A DNA stretch of 11,561 bases from positions 1 through 11,561 of the forward strand of contig JAILQN010000119.1 of the NCBI GenBank assembly GCA_024699005.1. Reading direction: 5' to 3'. Under the pieces are notes generated by a model. It ran no database searches. It had not been told where the DNA came from and saw only the letters and a program-made list of their open reading frames with translations. Position numbers and translations under genes: made by a program. How positions within the stretch are numbered: the first letter of the stretch is position 1; every line of letters begins with the position of its first letter. Shown here piece after piece: positions 1 through 7,104 of this stretch. The DNA is from Clostridia bacterium. Lineage in GTDB: Bacteria > Bacillota_A > Clostridia > Oscillospirales > Acutalibacteraceae.

Positions 1-663
1 CTTGAGAGCCACGCCTGCGTCGCCCTCCACGGGATTGCCGTCTATATCGATGACCGTGCCGGGATGCACGTCCTCGCCTATACGGGCGTAATACTCGATC
101 TTGCCGTTCTGTGTGATGGAAGTGGCGCAGTCGATGTTGAAATCGAATTTCTCATCGGTGGGAACGCCCAATGTGAGCGGGTTGGTGCCGAACATGCCCT
201 CAACGCCGAAGGTCGGCGCGACGGAAGGCCTTGCGTTGGTGCCGGTAAGGCCGATGCAGCCGTTCTCGGTAGCCATGGAGGTGTAGTAGCCGGCGATGCC
301 GTAGTGGCAGGAATTGCGCACGACAACCATGCCCATGCCGTACTTCTTGGCCTTCCCGATAGCCATCTTCATGGCTCTGGTGCCGATGACCTGACCCATA
401 CCGTTGTGGCCGTCCACGACAGCGGTGGTCTCGGTCTCTTTAAGGATCTCGAAATTCGTGGTCGCGCTTTGGATGCCGGCCTTGATCCTGTCAAGATAGA
501 TGGGTTTGAAACGGTTGCAGCCGTGACTCTCGATACCGCGCTTGTCGGACTCAAGAAGAACGTCGGTGCACATCTCAGCCTCTTCCCTGGGGATACCGTA
601 GCCGACGAACGCGTCGGTAACAAAATCGGTGATAAGATTCCACGGACAAACTACTTTAGGCAT
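1..663 (-). CDS. Ldh_2-family NAD(P)-dependent dehydrogenase (malate/L-lactate/ureidoglycolate/sulfolactate type), 5' part
   Basis: The reading frame opens at ATG 663 and stays open for 221 codons to the window edge, so the C-terminal third is missing; the family is usually about 330-360 residues. The start is fixed by AAAGGAG (672-678) eight bases upstream. Seen in the protein: RGIESHGCNR at residues 42-51, matching the family's SHGxxxR substrate region (H47, R51); NSCHYGIAGYY at 118-128 with H120 at the position of the catalytic general acid/base histidine of ureidoglycolate dehydrogenase AllD; GTNPLTLGVPT at 159-169; and IDCATS at 177-182. The family oxidises 2-hydroxyacids to 2-oxoacids with NAD(P) in the cytoplasm, using a fold unrelated to classic LDH/MDH. 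The substrate (malate, lactate, sulfolactate, ureidoglycolate) cannot be read from this portion. It is transcribed in the same direction as the upstream acyltransferase but has its own promoter. Family membership is near certain; substrate is unknown. Confidence 0.93.
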   Translation of the reverse strand, partial: MPKVVCPWNLITDFVTDAFVGYGIPREEAEMCTDVLLESDKRGIESHGCNRFKPIYLDRIKAGIQSATTNFEILKETETTAVVDGHNGMGQVIGTRAMKMAIGKAKKYGMGMVVVRNSCHYGIAGYYTSMATENGCIGLTGTNARPSVAPTFGVEGMFGTNPLTLGVPTDEKFDFNIDCATSITQNGKIEYYARIGEDVHPGTVIDIDGNPVEGDAGVALK

Positions 664-694
664 AATAATTGCTCCTTTGTTTGAATTTGGTTCT

Positions 695-722
695 ATTATA
701 TCTCTTATGGAAAATAATTCAA
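695..722 (-). promoter_or_regulatory. Promoter for the Ldh_2 dehydrogenase gene
   Basis: On the minus strand a -35 TTGAAT (717-722) is followed after 16 bp by a perfect -10 TATAAT (695-700). This puts the transcript start near 688, about 25 bases before the start codon and just upstream of the AAAGGAG site. The 664-753 gap also holds a directly repeated ACGCGTCAGT at the end of the acyltransferase gene. Because ACGCGT is self-complementary, the two copies could pair, but there is no U-run after them, so I do not call a terminator. Confidence 0.65.
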
Positions 723-753
723 GTGCTTTTTATCAATACTGACGCGTTCTTTT

Positions 754-1266
754 TTAAGACTGACGCGTCCTTTCTATTTTTGTTATTTCCTTATCATTGG
801 TTCTTCTGACCAGATTGTCGGAAGTGATCTCCTGATCTATCACGATACCGGCGCCTATCACGTTATTGCTGCCTATCCGCGCGTGACTCAATATGACTGA
901 ATCGCTGCCGATCCAGTTATTGTCGCCTATGGCAATCGCCCTGCTGTTGAAACTATAGCGCATATCCACGTCTTCACGGTTGAAGACGTGATTATGGTCA
1001 TATATCTTCACATTTTCGCCAAAGATGTTTTTGTCGCCTATAGTTATCTCTTTGTGGCAATTGATCGAACAGTAATTATTGAAGAAGCATCCGTTTCCGA
1101 TTTTTACTTTTCCTTCTTTTGAGATATTGACCGTAAAACCTTTGCGGAAATGGATCCCCCGCCCCAATTGCAATCGTTTGCCGTATTTCATTTTATAATA
1201 CGTCAGTATGAGTATTATCCTTATGAACCGGAACGATTTTTCGATAACGTTAAATACGGTATACAT
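754..1266 (-). CDS. Hexapeptide-repeat (left-handed beta-helix) O-acyltransferase
   Basis: A 170-residue protein of the LbetaH acyltransferase superfamily, the group that includes maltose, galactoside and capsule or serine acetyltransferases. A hydrophobic/basic N-terminal helix (residues 11-30) precedes repeated [I/V]G-x4 hexapeptide turns between about 33 and 145, such as VKIGNG, ITIGDKN, IAIGDNNWIG and ARIGSNNVIGAG. The IYDHNH segment (88-93) supplies the likely catalytic histidine (H91 or H93). These enzymes transfer an acetyl or similar group from acyl-CoA to a sugar hydroxyl, usually as trimers. A surface polysaccharide or lipid-linked sugar is an inferred acceptor. ATG 1266 is the first start after an in-frame stop, and the N-terminal helix it includes is typical of the family. 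No clear Shine-Dalgarno precedes it. It lies 52 bp after the PAP2 gene on the same strand, so co-transcription is likely. Base composition is visibly more AT-rich than in the PAP2 gene. Confidence 0.85.
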   Translation of the reverse strand: MYTVFNVIEKSFRFIRIILILTYYKMKYGKRLQLGRGIHFRKGFTVNISKEGKVKIGNGCFFNNYCSINCHKEITIGDKNIFGENVKIYDHNHVFNREDVDMRYSFNSRAIAIGDNNWIGSDSVILSHARIGSNNVIGAGIVIDQEITSDNLVRRTNDKEITKIERTRQS

Positions 1267-1318
1267 AATTACAGCAGGATATCAGAACGAACAGCCATTG
1301 CAGAAGCGCGATATCGTC

Positions 1319-2275
1319 TCAGCTCTGTCTGAGAGATCTTATGTGGACGCGATCCACGATGAAGAATTCCCTTGTGATCATGCAGACGGAAAAACCGATG
1401 GTTCCGCCCACAAGCACGTCCGAGAAGAAGTGCGCGCCGACCATGATCCTGCTGACGGCGACGAGCCCCGTGAACAGGATCGCGAAGCACCACAGCAGTG
1501 CGCGGCGGCGTTTGTTCGTCACCCCCATCACATCCGCAAGGCTGATGAGATAGAACGTTGCGGCGGCGGCGCGGGTATGCCCGCTGGGGAAGCTCTTGAA
1601 CGCGTCCGAAGTGCCGAAGGTCTGGCGCATATACTCTTTGTCCGGCTGTCCGTGCGGCACGTACCACCGCGTATAATCGGAGAAGTCGCCGATCACGTTC
1701 ATGGAACGGTAGCGCATCCTGCCCATGGGGTTCTTTATCACCTGCACCAGCAGCATTGCCCCGATGATGGATGCAACCGTAACGATAACGAAACGCGGCA
1801 GCTTCTTAAGCGTATCGTCCGAGAAGCAGTTGACCGCGAACAGGCTGAGAGCCGCGCAGAACAGAGCGAAAAATACCCCGATCCCCCATGTGAATGCCGG
1901 CACGCTCCCGTCGCCGGGAAAATGACGGCAGATGTATTCAAACAGATCCTTGAACTCCCAGACGTAGCAGCCTGCCGAAACGGCGGCGCTTACTGTGAGC
2001 AGAAGTATCCTGCCCGCGCCGTGCTTCATGATACGCAAAGCCCATATCGCTATCATGGCCGCACACAGCCCGCTGATCAGAAGTTCCGGAGACGTACCGA
2101 CACATTCGAACACCACACCGAAAACGCCCGTCGCGTAATACTGCCCCGCCGGCAGCGTGTTTTTCGTAAGTATCTGACTGACCTGCAGATCGGTGAACGT
2201 CGCCGTGATCAGCAGCCCGCCGAATATCAGGAAGAACAGGCAGAGTGAGATGACTGTTTTCTTTTTTATTGACAT
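1319..2275 (-). CDS. PAP2-family membrane phosphatase
   Basis: A 318-residue polytopic membrane protein with all three phosphatase signature motifs of the PAP2/lipid phosphate phosphatase family. Motif 1 is K181-x6-R188 (KNPMGRMR), with Tyr in place of the usual Pro after the Arg. Motif 2 is PSGH at 230-233. Motif 3 is SR-x5-H-x3-D at S275/R276, H282 and D286. Hydrophobic segments lie near residues 7-27, 62-80, 89-107, 127-149, 161-180, 234-250, 258-275 and 286-304. The family hydrolyses phosphate esters or pyrophosphates of lipids (undecaprenyl pyrophosphate, phosphatidate, phosphatidylglycerol phosphate) at the outer membrane face; which applies here cannot be told. The roughly 40-residue stretch between motifs 1 and 2 is probably an extracellular loop. 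ATG 2275 is the first possible start after an in-frame stop. It lies 28 bp beyond the stop of the metallophosphoesterase gene and has no recognisable Shine-Dalgarno, suggesting translational coupling. Confidence 0.92.
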   Translation of the reverse strand: MSIKKKTVISLCLFFLIFGGLLITATFTDLQVSQILTKNTLPAGQYYATGVFGVVFECVGTSPELLISGLCAAMIAIWALRIMKHGAGRILLLTVSAAVSAGCYVWEFKDLFEYICRHFPGDGSVPAFTWGIGVFFALFCAALSLFAVNCFSDDTLKKLPRFVIVTVASIIGAMLLVQVIKNPMGRMRYRSMNVIGDFSDYTRWYVPHGQPDKEYMRQTFGTSDAFKSFPSGHTRAAAATFYLISLADVMGVTNKRRRALLWCFAILFTGLVAVSRIMVGAHFFSDVLVGGTIGFSVCMITREFFIVDRVHIRSLRQS

Positions 2276-2303
2276 ATTGTTTCAGTTGCACATTGCAAAT
2301 TGA

Positions 2304-3503
2304 TCAAAGCCATCCTTCCGGGAACAGCTTATAGAACGGCTGCCAGACTTTGAAGATCGCCTGCACCACGAAATCGACGACTTTGATAAAAGCATAGTAT
2401 GCCCTGCTTTTGCCGCCCTCGACGTTCGGGATCTGAGAGTCCTTCGCAAGAGCCAGATCGAACATCCTGACAAGCTCATAGTCGTAGTTCTCCGGATCGT
2501 CCTCGTGCAGGGTGATAAGGCCGCACCCGCGCGAAACGTCAACGGAATAGGAGTTGCAGCCGCAGGAGGGCACGTTGATGACGTCCACGCCCTCGATATT
2601 GACTTCGTAGGAGTTGTTGTGATCGTGACCGTGGAACGCGGCGACGACGTCGCCCACGTCGTTCCAGGCGTCAAGCTGACCGTCGTATACGTTGGGCGGG
2701 CAGGGGACTTCGAGCCAATAGCCGTTGAGCCTTGTGAACACCGGAAGCTTGCTGTAGCTCTTGCCGTTGCGGTTCTCGGAAAGATCACCGAGAGAGAATG
2801 GCAGTTCAATGTTGATCTCATCGAAGATCTCCGGGATCACGATGTGCTGGAAGTTCATGGCGGGCAGGACCTTTCCGCCGTTCTCTTCGGCAACAGCCGC
2901 GGCGGTCGCCTTGTACCAGTCGAGAGTGTCCTGATGGACGTAATCGTAGCCGCCGACCTCGGGATCCGAGTTATACATACCGGAATCGATCATCCAGAGA
3001 TTGAAAACGGGCTTCGAGCCGTCGGAAGAATAGATCAGATGGTTGCAGCTGCCGCAGCCGGTGATCTCCGGAGCCGCGTCGTAAGTCAGGCATCTGCCGC
3101 GGGACTGATAAATGGCGAGCAGATCTTCCTTGCTGACGCTGTGCTCCTCGTCGTGATTGCCGAACACGAGGGAATAAGGGATATCCCTTTCCACAAGGGG
3201 CTGCGTTATCGCCTCTATGGCTTTGCGCTGATTGTCGTAACCGTTGGCTACGGTGTTGTCGCCCAGGAAAATCACCATATCCGGCTCGTATTTGTCGAGC
3301 GCCTCGCGCATGAGAGCCGCCGTGGTCTCTTCCAGCTCCTCATCATCCTGCGGGTCGGCGAAAAGCATGATCTTAAAGGTCCCGTCCTCGCGGAAACAAA
3401 GCTGATCATCGGCCACGGCAACGTCGGAAGCGAATACCGGAACGACGCTCAGGACCATGATCAGAGAAAGCAATAGGGCTGTGAGTTTGGCAAAACGTTT
3501 CAT
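2304..3503 (-). CDS. Secreted calcineurin-like metallophosphoesterase
   Basis: A 399-residue protein with a signal peptide (basic MKRFAK, hydrophobic 7-23, likely cleavage after VFA at 25) followed by a metallophosphoesterase domain. The five motifs are visible: FADPQ with D50 and Q52 (Gln where most relatives have His), LGDN at 80-83, FGNHDEE at 114-120, H220 in FQH, and HGHDH at 291-295. The family uses a two-metal site to cleave phosphomono- or diesters; the export signal places it outside the membrane. The C-terminal 30 residues (about 369-398) form an aromatic-rich amphipathic stretch that could lie on the membrane, though this is inference. The start is set by AGAGG (3511-3515) seven bases before ATG. 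It is first in a likely three-gene unit with the PAP2 phosphatase and the acyltransferase, suggesting joint handling of envelope phospho-substrates. Substrate unknown. Confidence 0.92.
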   Translation of the reverse strand: MKRFAKLTALLLSLIMVLSVVPVFASDVAVADDQLCFREDGTFKIMLFADPQDDEELEETTAALMREALDKYEPDMVIFLGDNTVANGYDNQRKAIEAITQPLVERDIPYSLVFGNHDEEHSVSKEDLLAIYQSRGRCLTYDAAPEITGCGSCNHLIYSSDGSKPVFNLWMIDSGMYNSDPEVGGYDYVHQDTLDWYKATAAAVAEENGGKVLPAMNFQHIVIPEIFDEINIELPFSLGDLSENRNGKSYSKLPVFTRLNGYWLEVPCPPNVYDGQLDAWNDVGDVVAAFHGHDHNNSYEVNIEGVDVINVPSCGCNSYSVDVSRGCGLITLHEDDPENYDYELVRMFDLALAKDSQIPNVEGGKSRAYYAFIKVVDFVVQAIFKVWQPFYKLFPEGWL

Positions 3504-3569
3504 AAAAACACCTCTGTAAAATCAGACTTCGGGCGCCGGGAGTAAGCGTCGGCAAACCCGTATGTTGAC

Positions 3570-3597
3570 ATTATACCGCTAATAAGAAAAAACACAA
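3570..3597 (-). promoter_or_regulatory. Promoter for the metallophosphoesterase-PAP2-acyltransferase unit
   Basis: On the minus strand TTGTGT (3592-3597) and a perfect TATAAT (3570-3575) are separated by 16 bp, giving a transcript start near 3563 and a leader of about 60 bases. No comparable promoter was seen in the 28-bp and 52-bp gaps further down, which supports one transcript for the three genes. Confidence 0.5.
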
Positions 3598-3631
3598 GTA
3601 TATTTTGTTATTTTTTACAAACAGCTCTTTT

Positions 3632-5008
3632 TCAAAAGGGACTTGTCAACGAATACAGCTTATCCGCCGTAACACAAATATAATCTTTCGGCTCAGCCTC
3701 AAATCCGGCTGTTGATATAAATCCTATATATCCCGGATTCAAGCCGTGGATATCGCGGATCTGTTTTTCCTCTGCGCGCATCTCTGAATGGCTCAGCGGA
3801 GTTTTATAGTATTTCGCCTCATAAAAATCAAACCGGTCTTTACGTTCAAGCACTATATCAAATTCACCGTTTTTCTTTGTAACGGAGTCGTCATAATAAA
3901 AAGTTCCGATATCGCGTATCCCCTTCATTTTCCCGTTTTTTACCAACAGTGAAAAATAATCGCGGCATATTTTCTCAAACCGATGTGAAATAAAGGTGAT
4001 TAAGCTTTGTTCGATGTATTCTTCGTAAAACGCCTCCGCGCCTATTCTTTGCAGAATACTTTTATTTCTGTAAACATACGCATAATAAAACCGGAGAAGA
4101 TTATCGTTTATTTCATAAAAAACCTTTTTTTTATCATCCGGTCTGTTGATCGGAAATGACTTTGTTATTATTTCCATATTGATCAACGGAATCAACTGTT
4201 TGGAGAGCAAACCGTTTTTTTCTATCCTCAAATGTTTTTCGATTTCGCCGTATTTCTTGCGTCCGTTCGCAATGGCGGCAAAGATCCTCTCGGCACCGGA
4301 TGAGTTGCTGAGATCAGAGAGCAGAAGATTATCGGCGTAGTTGTATACGGAGCTCGAGGAGTTGAGAACGGTCGATATGATGTTTTCTCTCAGGTTTTTT
4401 TCGCTGTCAATGAATTCATTAACAAACGGCGAACCGCCGAAAACAGAATAAAATCCTATTTTATCGTATTCATCCAATCCGGGATAAAACCTCGCAGCGT
4501 CTGTATAATCCAGCTCATCCAGTCTGATATTCAACGTAAAACGGCCGTAAAGAGCGTTTTTTTCAGCCAGAAGATCCTTCATCATCCCGATGTGAGAACC
4601 TGAAATAAAAAGTCGTACGTTTTTCAGGTTGTTATCTATGACTGACTGAAAAACAGAGTCAACTGTTTCCGGCTTGTTGATCACTTTAAGATAAGGGTAT
4701 TCGTCTATAACGATATTGTACGATCCCTCAAGTGAGTTCAGATATCTGAAAAGCTCCTGAAATGAAGGAAAGTCTATTTTCGCGGGAAGTATTCTTTCCC
4801 TTACCAGAACATCCGTCAGCCCTTCAATATTCGCTTTGAGGGAATCCTTCATACATTCATAATACGCGACGTTTTTTTCATTCCTCAAAGCGTGATTGAG
4901 CAATGTGGTTTTCCCGACCTTTCTCTTGCCGTAAATCATGACGCTTCCGGAACATTTCCGAAGGAATTCTTTGATTTGTGCTGTTTCTTTTTCCCTGCCG
5001 ACGAACAT
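3632..5008 (-). CDS. ATPase_2-type AAA ATPase with C-terminal DUF234 nuclease-like domain
   Basis: A 458-residue cytoplasmic protein. The N-terminal ATPase opens with the family's FVGRE signature (2-6). Its Walker A is GKRKVGKTT (27-35) and its Walker B is IVIDE (99-103) with E103 as likely catalytic base; LFISGS (133-138) sits at the sensor-1 position. A winged-helix-like region follows (about 245-300). The C-terminal part (about 340-450) has GEFDIVL (381-387) and EAK (397-399), the E-x-D...ExK pattern expected of PD-(D/E)XK nuclease-fold domains such as DUF234 (Pfam PF03008). These ATPases are common in archaea and Clostridia but have no settled function. The start is supported by GGAGGTGG (5013-5020). 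The gene is clearly more AT-rich than its neighbours and stands alone with its own promoter, consistent with horizontal gain. Architecture is firm; the role is not known. Confidence 0.9.
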   Translation of the reverse strand: MFVGREKETAQIKEFLRKCSGSVMIYGKRKVGKTTLLNHALRNEKNVAYYECMKDSLKANIEGLTDVLVRERILPAKIDFPSFQELFRYLNSLEGSYNIVIDEYPYLKVINKPETVDSVFQSVIDNNLKNVRLFISGSHIGMMKDLLAEKNALYGRFTLNIRLDELDYTDAARFYPGLDEYDKIGFYSVFGGSPFVNEFIDSEKNLRENIISTVLNSSSSVYNYADNLLLSDLSNSSGAERIFAAIANGRKKYGEIEKHLRIEKNGLLSKQLIPLINMEIITKSFPINRPDDKKKVFYEINDNLLRFYYAYVYRNKSILQRIGAEAFYEEYIEQSLITFISHRFEKICRDYFSLLVKNGKMKGIRDIGTFYYDDSVTKKNGEFDIVLERKDRFDFYEAKYYKTPLSHSEMRAEEKQIRDIHGLNPGYIGFISTAGFEAEPKDYICVTADKLYSLTSPF

Positions 5009-5025
5009 GACGCCACCTCCGCTTT

Positions 5026-5064
5026 TATACTGAAAATATTTTCAATGAAATTTTATTCAGTATA
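5026..5064. repeat. 39-bp imperfect palindrome overlapping the ATPase promoter
   Basis: The arms 5026-5044 and 5046-5064 are inverted around base 5045, with 16 of 19 positions paired, including a perfect 9-bp outer part (TATACTGAA / TTCAGTATA). The left half also contains the 12-bp palindrome GAAAATATTTTC (5032-5043). The right arm covers the -10 box of the leftward promoter and the rest covers its start site and leader. It is placed as an operator would be, or it could form a hairpin at the 5' end of the ATPase mRNA. Confidence 0.7.
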
Positions 5065-5087
5065 ATGCCGTTTTCTGATCATGTCAA
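5059..5087 (-). promoter_or_regulatory. Promoter for the ATPase gene
   Basis: On the minus strand a perfect -35 TTGACA (5082-5087) and -10 TATACT (5059-5064) are spaced by 17 bp. The transcript would begin near 5052, inside the palindrome described at 5026-5064, leaving a leader of about 45 bases before the GGAGGTGG site. Confidence 0.7.
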
Positions 5088-5117
5088 GCAAAATAATATT
5101 TTTATAACGACTTTCCA

Positions 5118-5146
5118 TTGTATTTTTATCCGCGCTGTGTTATTAT
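5118..5146 (+). promoter_or_regulatory. Promoter for the flavodiiron protein gene
   Basis: TTGTAT (5118-5123) and TATTAT (5141-5146) are separated by 17 bp, giving a start near 5153 and a very short leader of about 20 bases that carries AGGTGA (5163-5168). It is divergent from the ATPase promoter; the two -35 boxes are 30 bp apart. Confidence 0.6.
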
Positions 5147-5172
5147 AGGACAAAATATAACGAGGTGAGCTT

Positions 5173-6960
5173 ATGAAAATCACAGATTCAGTCCGTTACG
5201 TGGGCGTAAACGACCATCAGACAGACCTTTTTGAAGGGCAATACGTCGTTCCGAACGGCATGGCGTACAACTCCTACGTTATCCTTGACGAGAAGATCGC
5301 CGTCATGGACAGCGTGGATAAAAACTTCACGCATGAATGGCTGGACAACATCGCAGCCGTCCTCGGCGGACGTCAGCCGGATTACCTTATCGTTCAGCAC
5401 ATGGAGCCGGATCACTCCGCAAATATACTGAACTTCGCCAAAGCATATCCGGACGCGACGATCGTCAGTTCCGCAAAGGCGTTTGCCATGATGCAGAACT
5501 TTTTCGGCACCGAATTTGAGGACCGCCGTACAGTCGTCAAAGAAGGCGACACCCTTTCCCTCGGAGAGCACACCCTCTCCTTCATCGCAGCGCCGATGGT
5601 GCACTGGCCGGAGGTCATAATGACTTATGACGCAAAGGACAGGATCCTTTTCTCTGCCGACGGCTTCGGCAAATTCGGCGCCCTCGACGTTGAAGAAGAC
5701 TGGGCTTGCGAAGCGAGGCGTTACTATATCGGCATAGTCGGGAAATACGGCGCGCAGGTGCAGGCCGTGCTCAAAAAGGCAGCGGGGCTCGATATCGGGA
5801 TCATCTGCCCGCTCCACGGTCCGGTCCTGACCGAAAATCTCGGGTACTATATCAATCTTTACGACATATGGTCGTCCTACGGCACGGAGACAGACGGGAT
5901 CGCGATCTTCTATACGTCTGTCTACGGGAACACGAAAAAAGCGGTCGAGCTTCTTGCCGACAAGCTGAAAGCAAAGGGCTGCCCGAAGGTCGCCGTCAAC
6001 GACCTTGCGCGGGAGGATATGGCGGAGTGTGTTGAAGACGCCTTCCGTTACGGCAAGATCGTCCTTGCCACGACCACCTACAACGCGGAGATATTCCCCT
6101 TCATGCGCGAGTTCATCAACCACCTTACCGAACGCGGCTTTAAGAACAAGACCGTCGGTCTTATCGAAAACGGGTCCTGGGCGCCTATGGCGGCAAAGAC
6201 CATGCACAAAATGCTTGAGGGATGCAAAGACCTTGAATTCACCGACACGACCGTCAGAATCACATCGGCTCTGAATGATATCTCAAAACAGCAGGTCGAA
6301 GATCTCGCGGACGAACTCTGCAGGGATTACATCGCCCGCAGCGACAAGACCGCCAACAAGAACGATCTGACCGCCCTGTTCAAAATAGGATACGGGCTTT
6401 ACGTGGTAACGAGCAACGACGGCAACAGGGACAACGGCCTTATAGTAAATACCGTCTCCCAGGTCACAAGCTCCCCGAACCGCGTCGCCGTGACGATCAA
6501 CAAAGAAAACTACTCCCACCACGTTATCAGACAGACGGGGATCATGAACGTCAACTGCCTTTCCGTTGAGGCGCCGTTCAGGGTATTTGAAAACTTCGGC
6601 TTCCGGAGCGGCAGGACCATCGACAAATTCAAAGACGCCGAGAAGCTTCGCTCCGATAACGGCCTTGTGTTCCTGCCGAAATACATCAACTCATTCATGT
6701 CGCTGAAAGTGGAGGATTACGTCGATCTTGGCACCCATGGGATGTTCATCTGCTCCGTGACCGAGGCCCGCGTCATTTCCGACAAAGAGACGATGACTTA
6801 TACCTACTACCAGAACAACGTCAAGCCGAAACCGCAGACGGAGGGCAAAAAAGGTTACGTCTGCAAGATCTGCGGCTACGTTTATGAAGGCGAAGAGCTG
6901 CCCGACGATTTCATCTGCCCGCTTTGCAAACACGGCGCGGCGGACTTTGAGCCGATCTGA
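5173..6960 (+). CDS. Flavodiiron protein with flavin reductase and rubredoxin modules (O2/NO reductase)
   Basis: A 595-residue cytoplasmic fusion of four recognisable parts. Residues 1-235 are a metallo-beta-lactamase-fold diiron domain with the complete ligand set H76, E78, D80 (QHMEPDH), H144 (MVHWPE), D163 (SADGFG) and H215 (CPLHGP). Residues about 241-388 are a flavodoxin domain with the FMN phosphate loop TSVYGNT (248-254). Residues about 397-550 resemble a flavin reductase (FMN-binding split barrel). Residues 560-595 are a rubrerythrin-style short rubredoxin with C564-x2-C567 and C582-x2-C585. Flavodiiron proteins reduce O2 to water or NO to N2O, protecting anaerobes. Here the electron carriers are built in, so NAD(P)H electrons could pass flavin reductase to rubredoxin to FMN to diiron in one chain; that route is inference. 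AGGTGA at 5163-5168 sets the start. It is a single gene with its own promoter. Confidence 0.96.
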   Translation: MKITDSVRYVGVNDHQTDLFEGQYVVPNGMAYNSYVILDEKIAVMDSVDKNFTHEWLDNIAAVLGGRQPDYLIVQHMEPDHSANILNFAKAYPDATIVSSAKAFAMMQNFFGTEFEDRRTVVKEGDTLSLGEHTLSFIAAPMVHWPEVIMTYDAKDRILFSADGFGKFGALDVEEDWACEARRYYIGIVGKYGAQVQAVLKKAAGLDIGIICPLHGPVLTENLGYYINLYDIWSSYGTETDGIAIFYTSVYGNTKKAVELLADKLKAKGCPKVAVNDLAREDMAECVEDAFRYGKIVLATTTYNAEIFPFMREFINHLTERGFKNKTVGLIENGSWAPMAAKTMHKMLEGCKDLEFTDTTVRITSALNDISKQQVEDLADELCRDYIARSDKTANKNDLTALFKIGYGLYVVTSNDGNRDNGLIVNTVSQVTSSPNRVAVTINKENYSHHVIRQTGIMNVNCLSVEAPFRVFENFGFRSGRTIDKFKDAEKLRSDNGLVFLPKYINSFMSLKVEDYVDLGTHGMFICSVTEARVISDKETMTYTYYQNNVKPKPQTEGKKGYVCKICGYVYEGEELPDDFICPLCKHGAADFEPI

Positions 6961-7000
6961 CCGGCAAAAATGCCGGGGCGGCACTCAATTGCCGTTCCGG
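6961..7000 (+). terminator. Hairpin pair directly after the flavodiiron gene, terminator-like
   Basis: Immediately after the stop, CCGGCA-AAAA-TGCCGG (6961-6976) forms a 6-bp stem with a 4-base loop. An alternative, longer stem pairs 6973-6983 with 6990-7000 (11 pairs, two of them G-U, loop CTCAAT). The two share bases and exclude one another. Position suggests transcription end or mRNA 3'-end protection, but the run of U expected of an intrinsic terminator is absent, so the call is tentative. Confidence 0.4.
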
Positions 7001-7055
7001 ACAATTTAACCCTCTTCACATTTTCATGTAAAAACAGGAAACTGTCACAAATCAC

Positions 7056-7085
7056 TGCCCGGCAGAGGTATCTTTTTGCCGGGCA
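7056..7085. repeat. Perfect 9-bp inverted repeat (stem-loop)
   Basis: TGCCCGGCA (7056-7064) and TGCCGGGCA (7077-7085) are exact reverse complements around a 12-base loop. The right arm also sits inside an odd palindrome, TTTTTGCCGGGCAAAAA (7073-7089), which would compete for pairing. It may add to termination of the flavodiiron transcript. No U-run follows on either strand. Confidence 0.5.
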
Positions 7086-7104
7086 AAAATTATTATAATC
7101 ACCG

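Noticed and set aside
64..684. 206-codon plus-strand open frame at the left edge
   Set aside because: The minus-strand frame 663-1 encodes clear Ldh_2 motifs with a ribosome site and promoter; the plus frame is its shadow.
739..772. Paired ACGCGT copies after the acyltransferase as an intrinsic terminator
   Set aside because: The 7-bp pairing is possible, but no U-run follows on the minus strand and one copy lies within the coding end.
1208..2248. 346-codon plus-strand open frame
   Set aside because: It is antisense to the PAP2 gene, which has complete motifs and membrane segments. The protein is rich in His, Arg and Glu with no fold-like pattern, typical of a shadow frame in GC-rich DNA.
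2505..3476. 323-codon plus-strand open frame
   Set aside because: It is antisense to the metallophosphoesterase, whose five motifs and signal peptide establish the true coding strand.
3565..3570. Plus-strand TTGACA
   Set aside because: No -10-like hexamer lies 16-18 bp downstream on the plus strand (the bases there are A-rich), and no rightward gene follows.
5188..6207. 339-codon minus-strand open frame
   Set aside because: It is antisense to the flavodiiron gene, whose ligands and domain order are complete on the plus strand.
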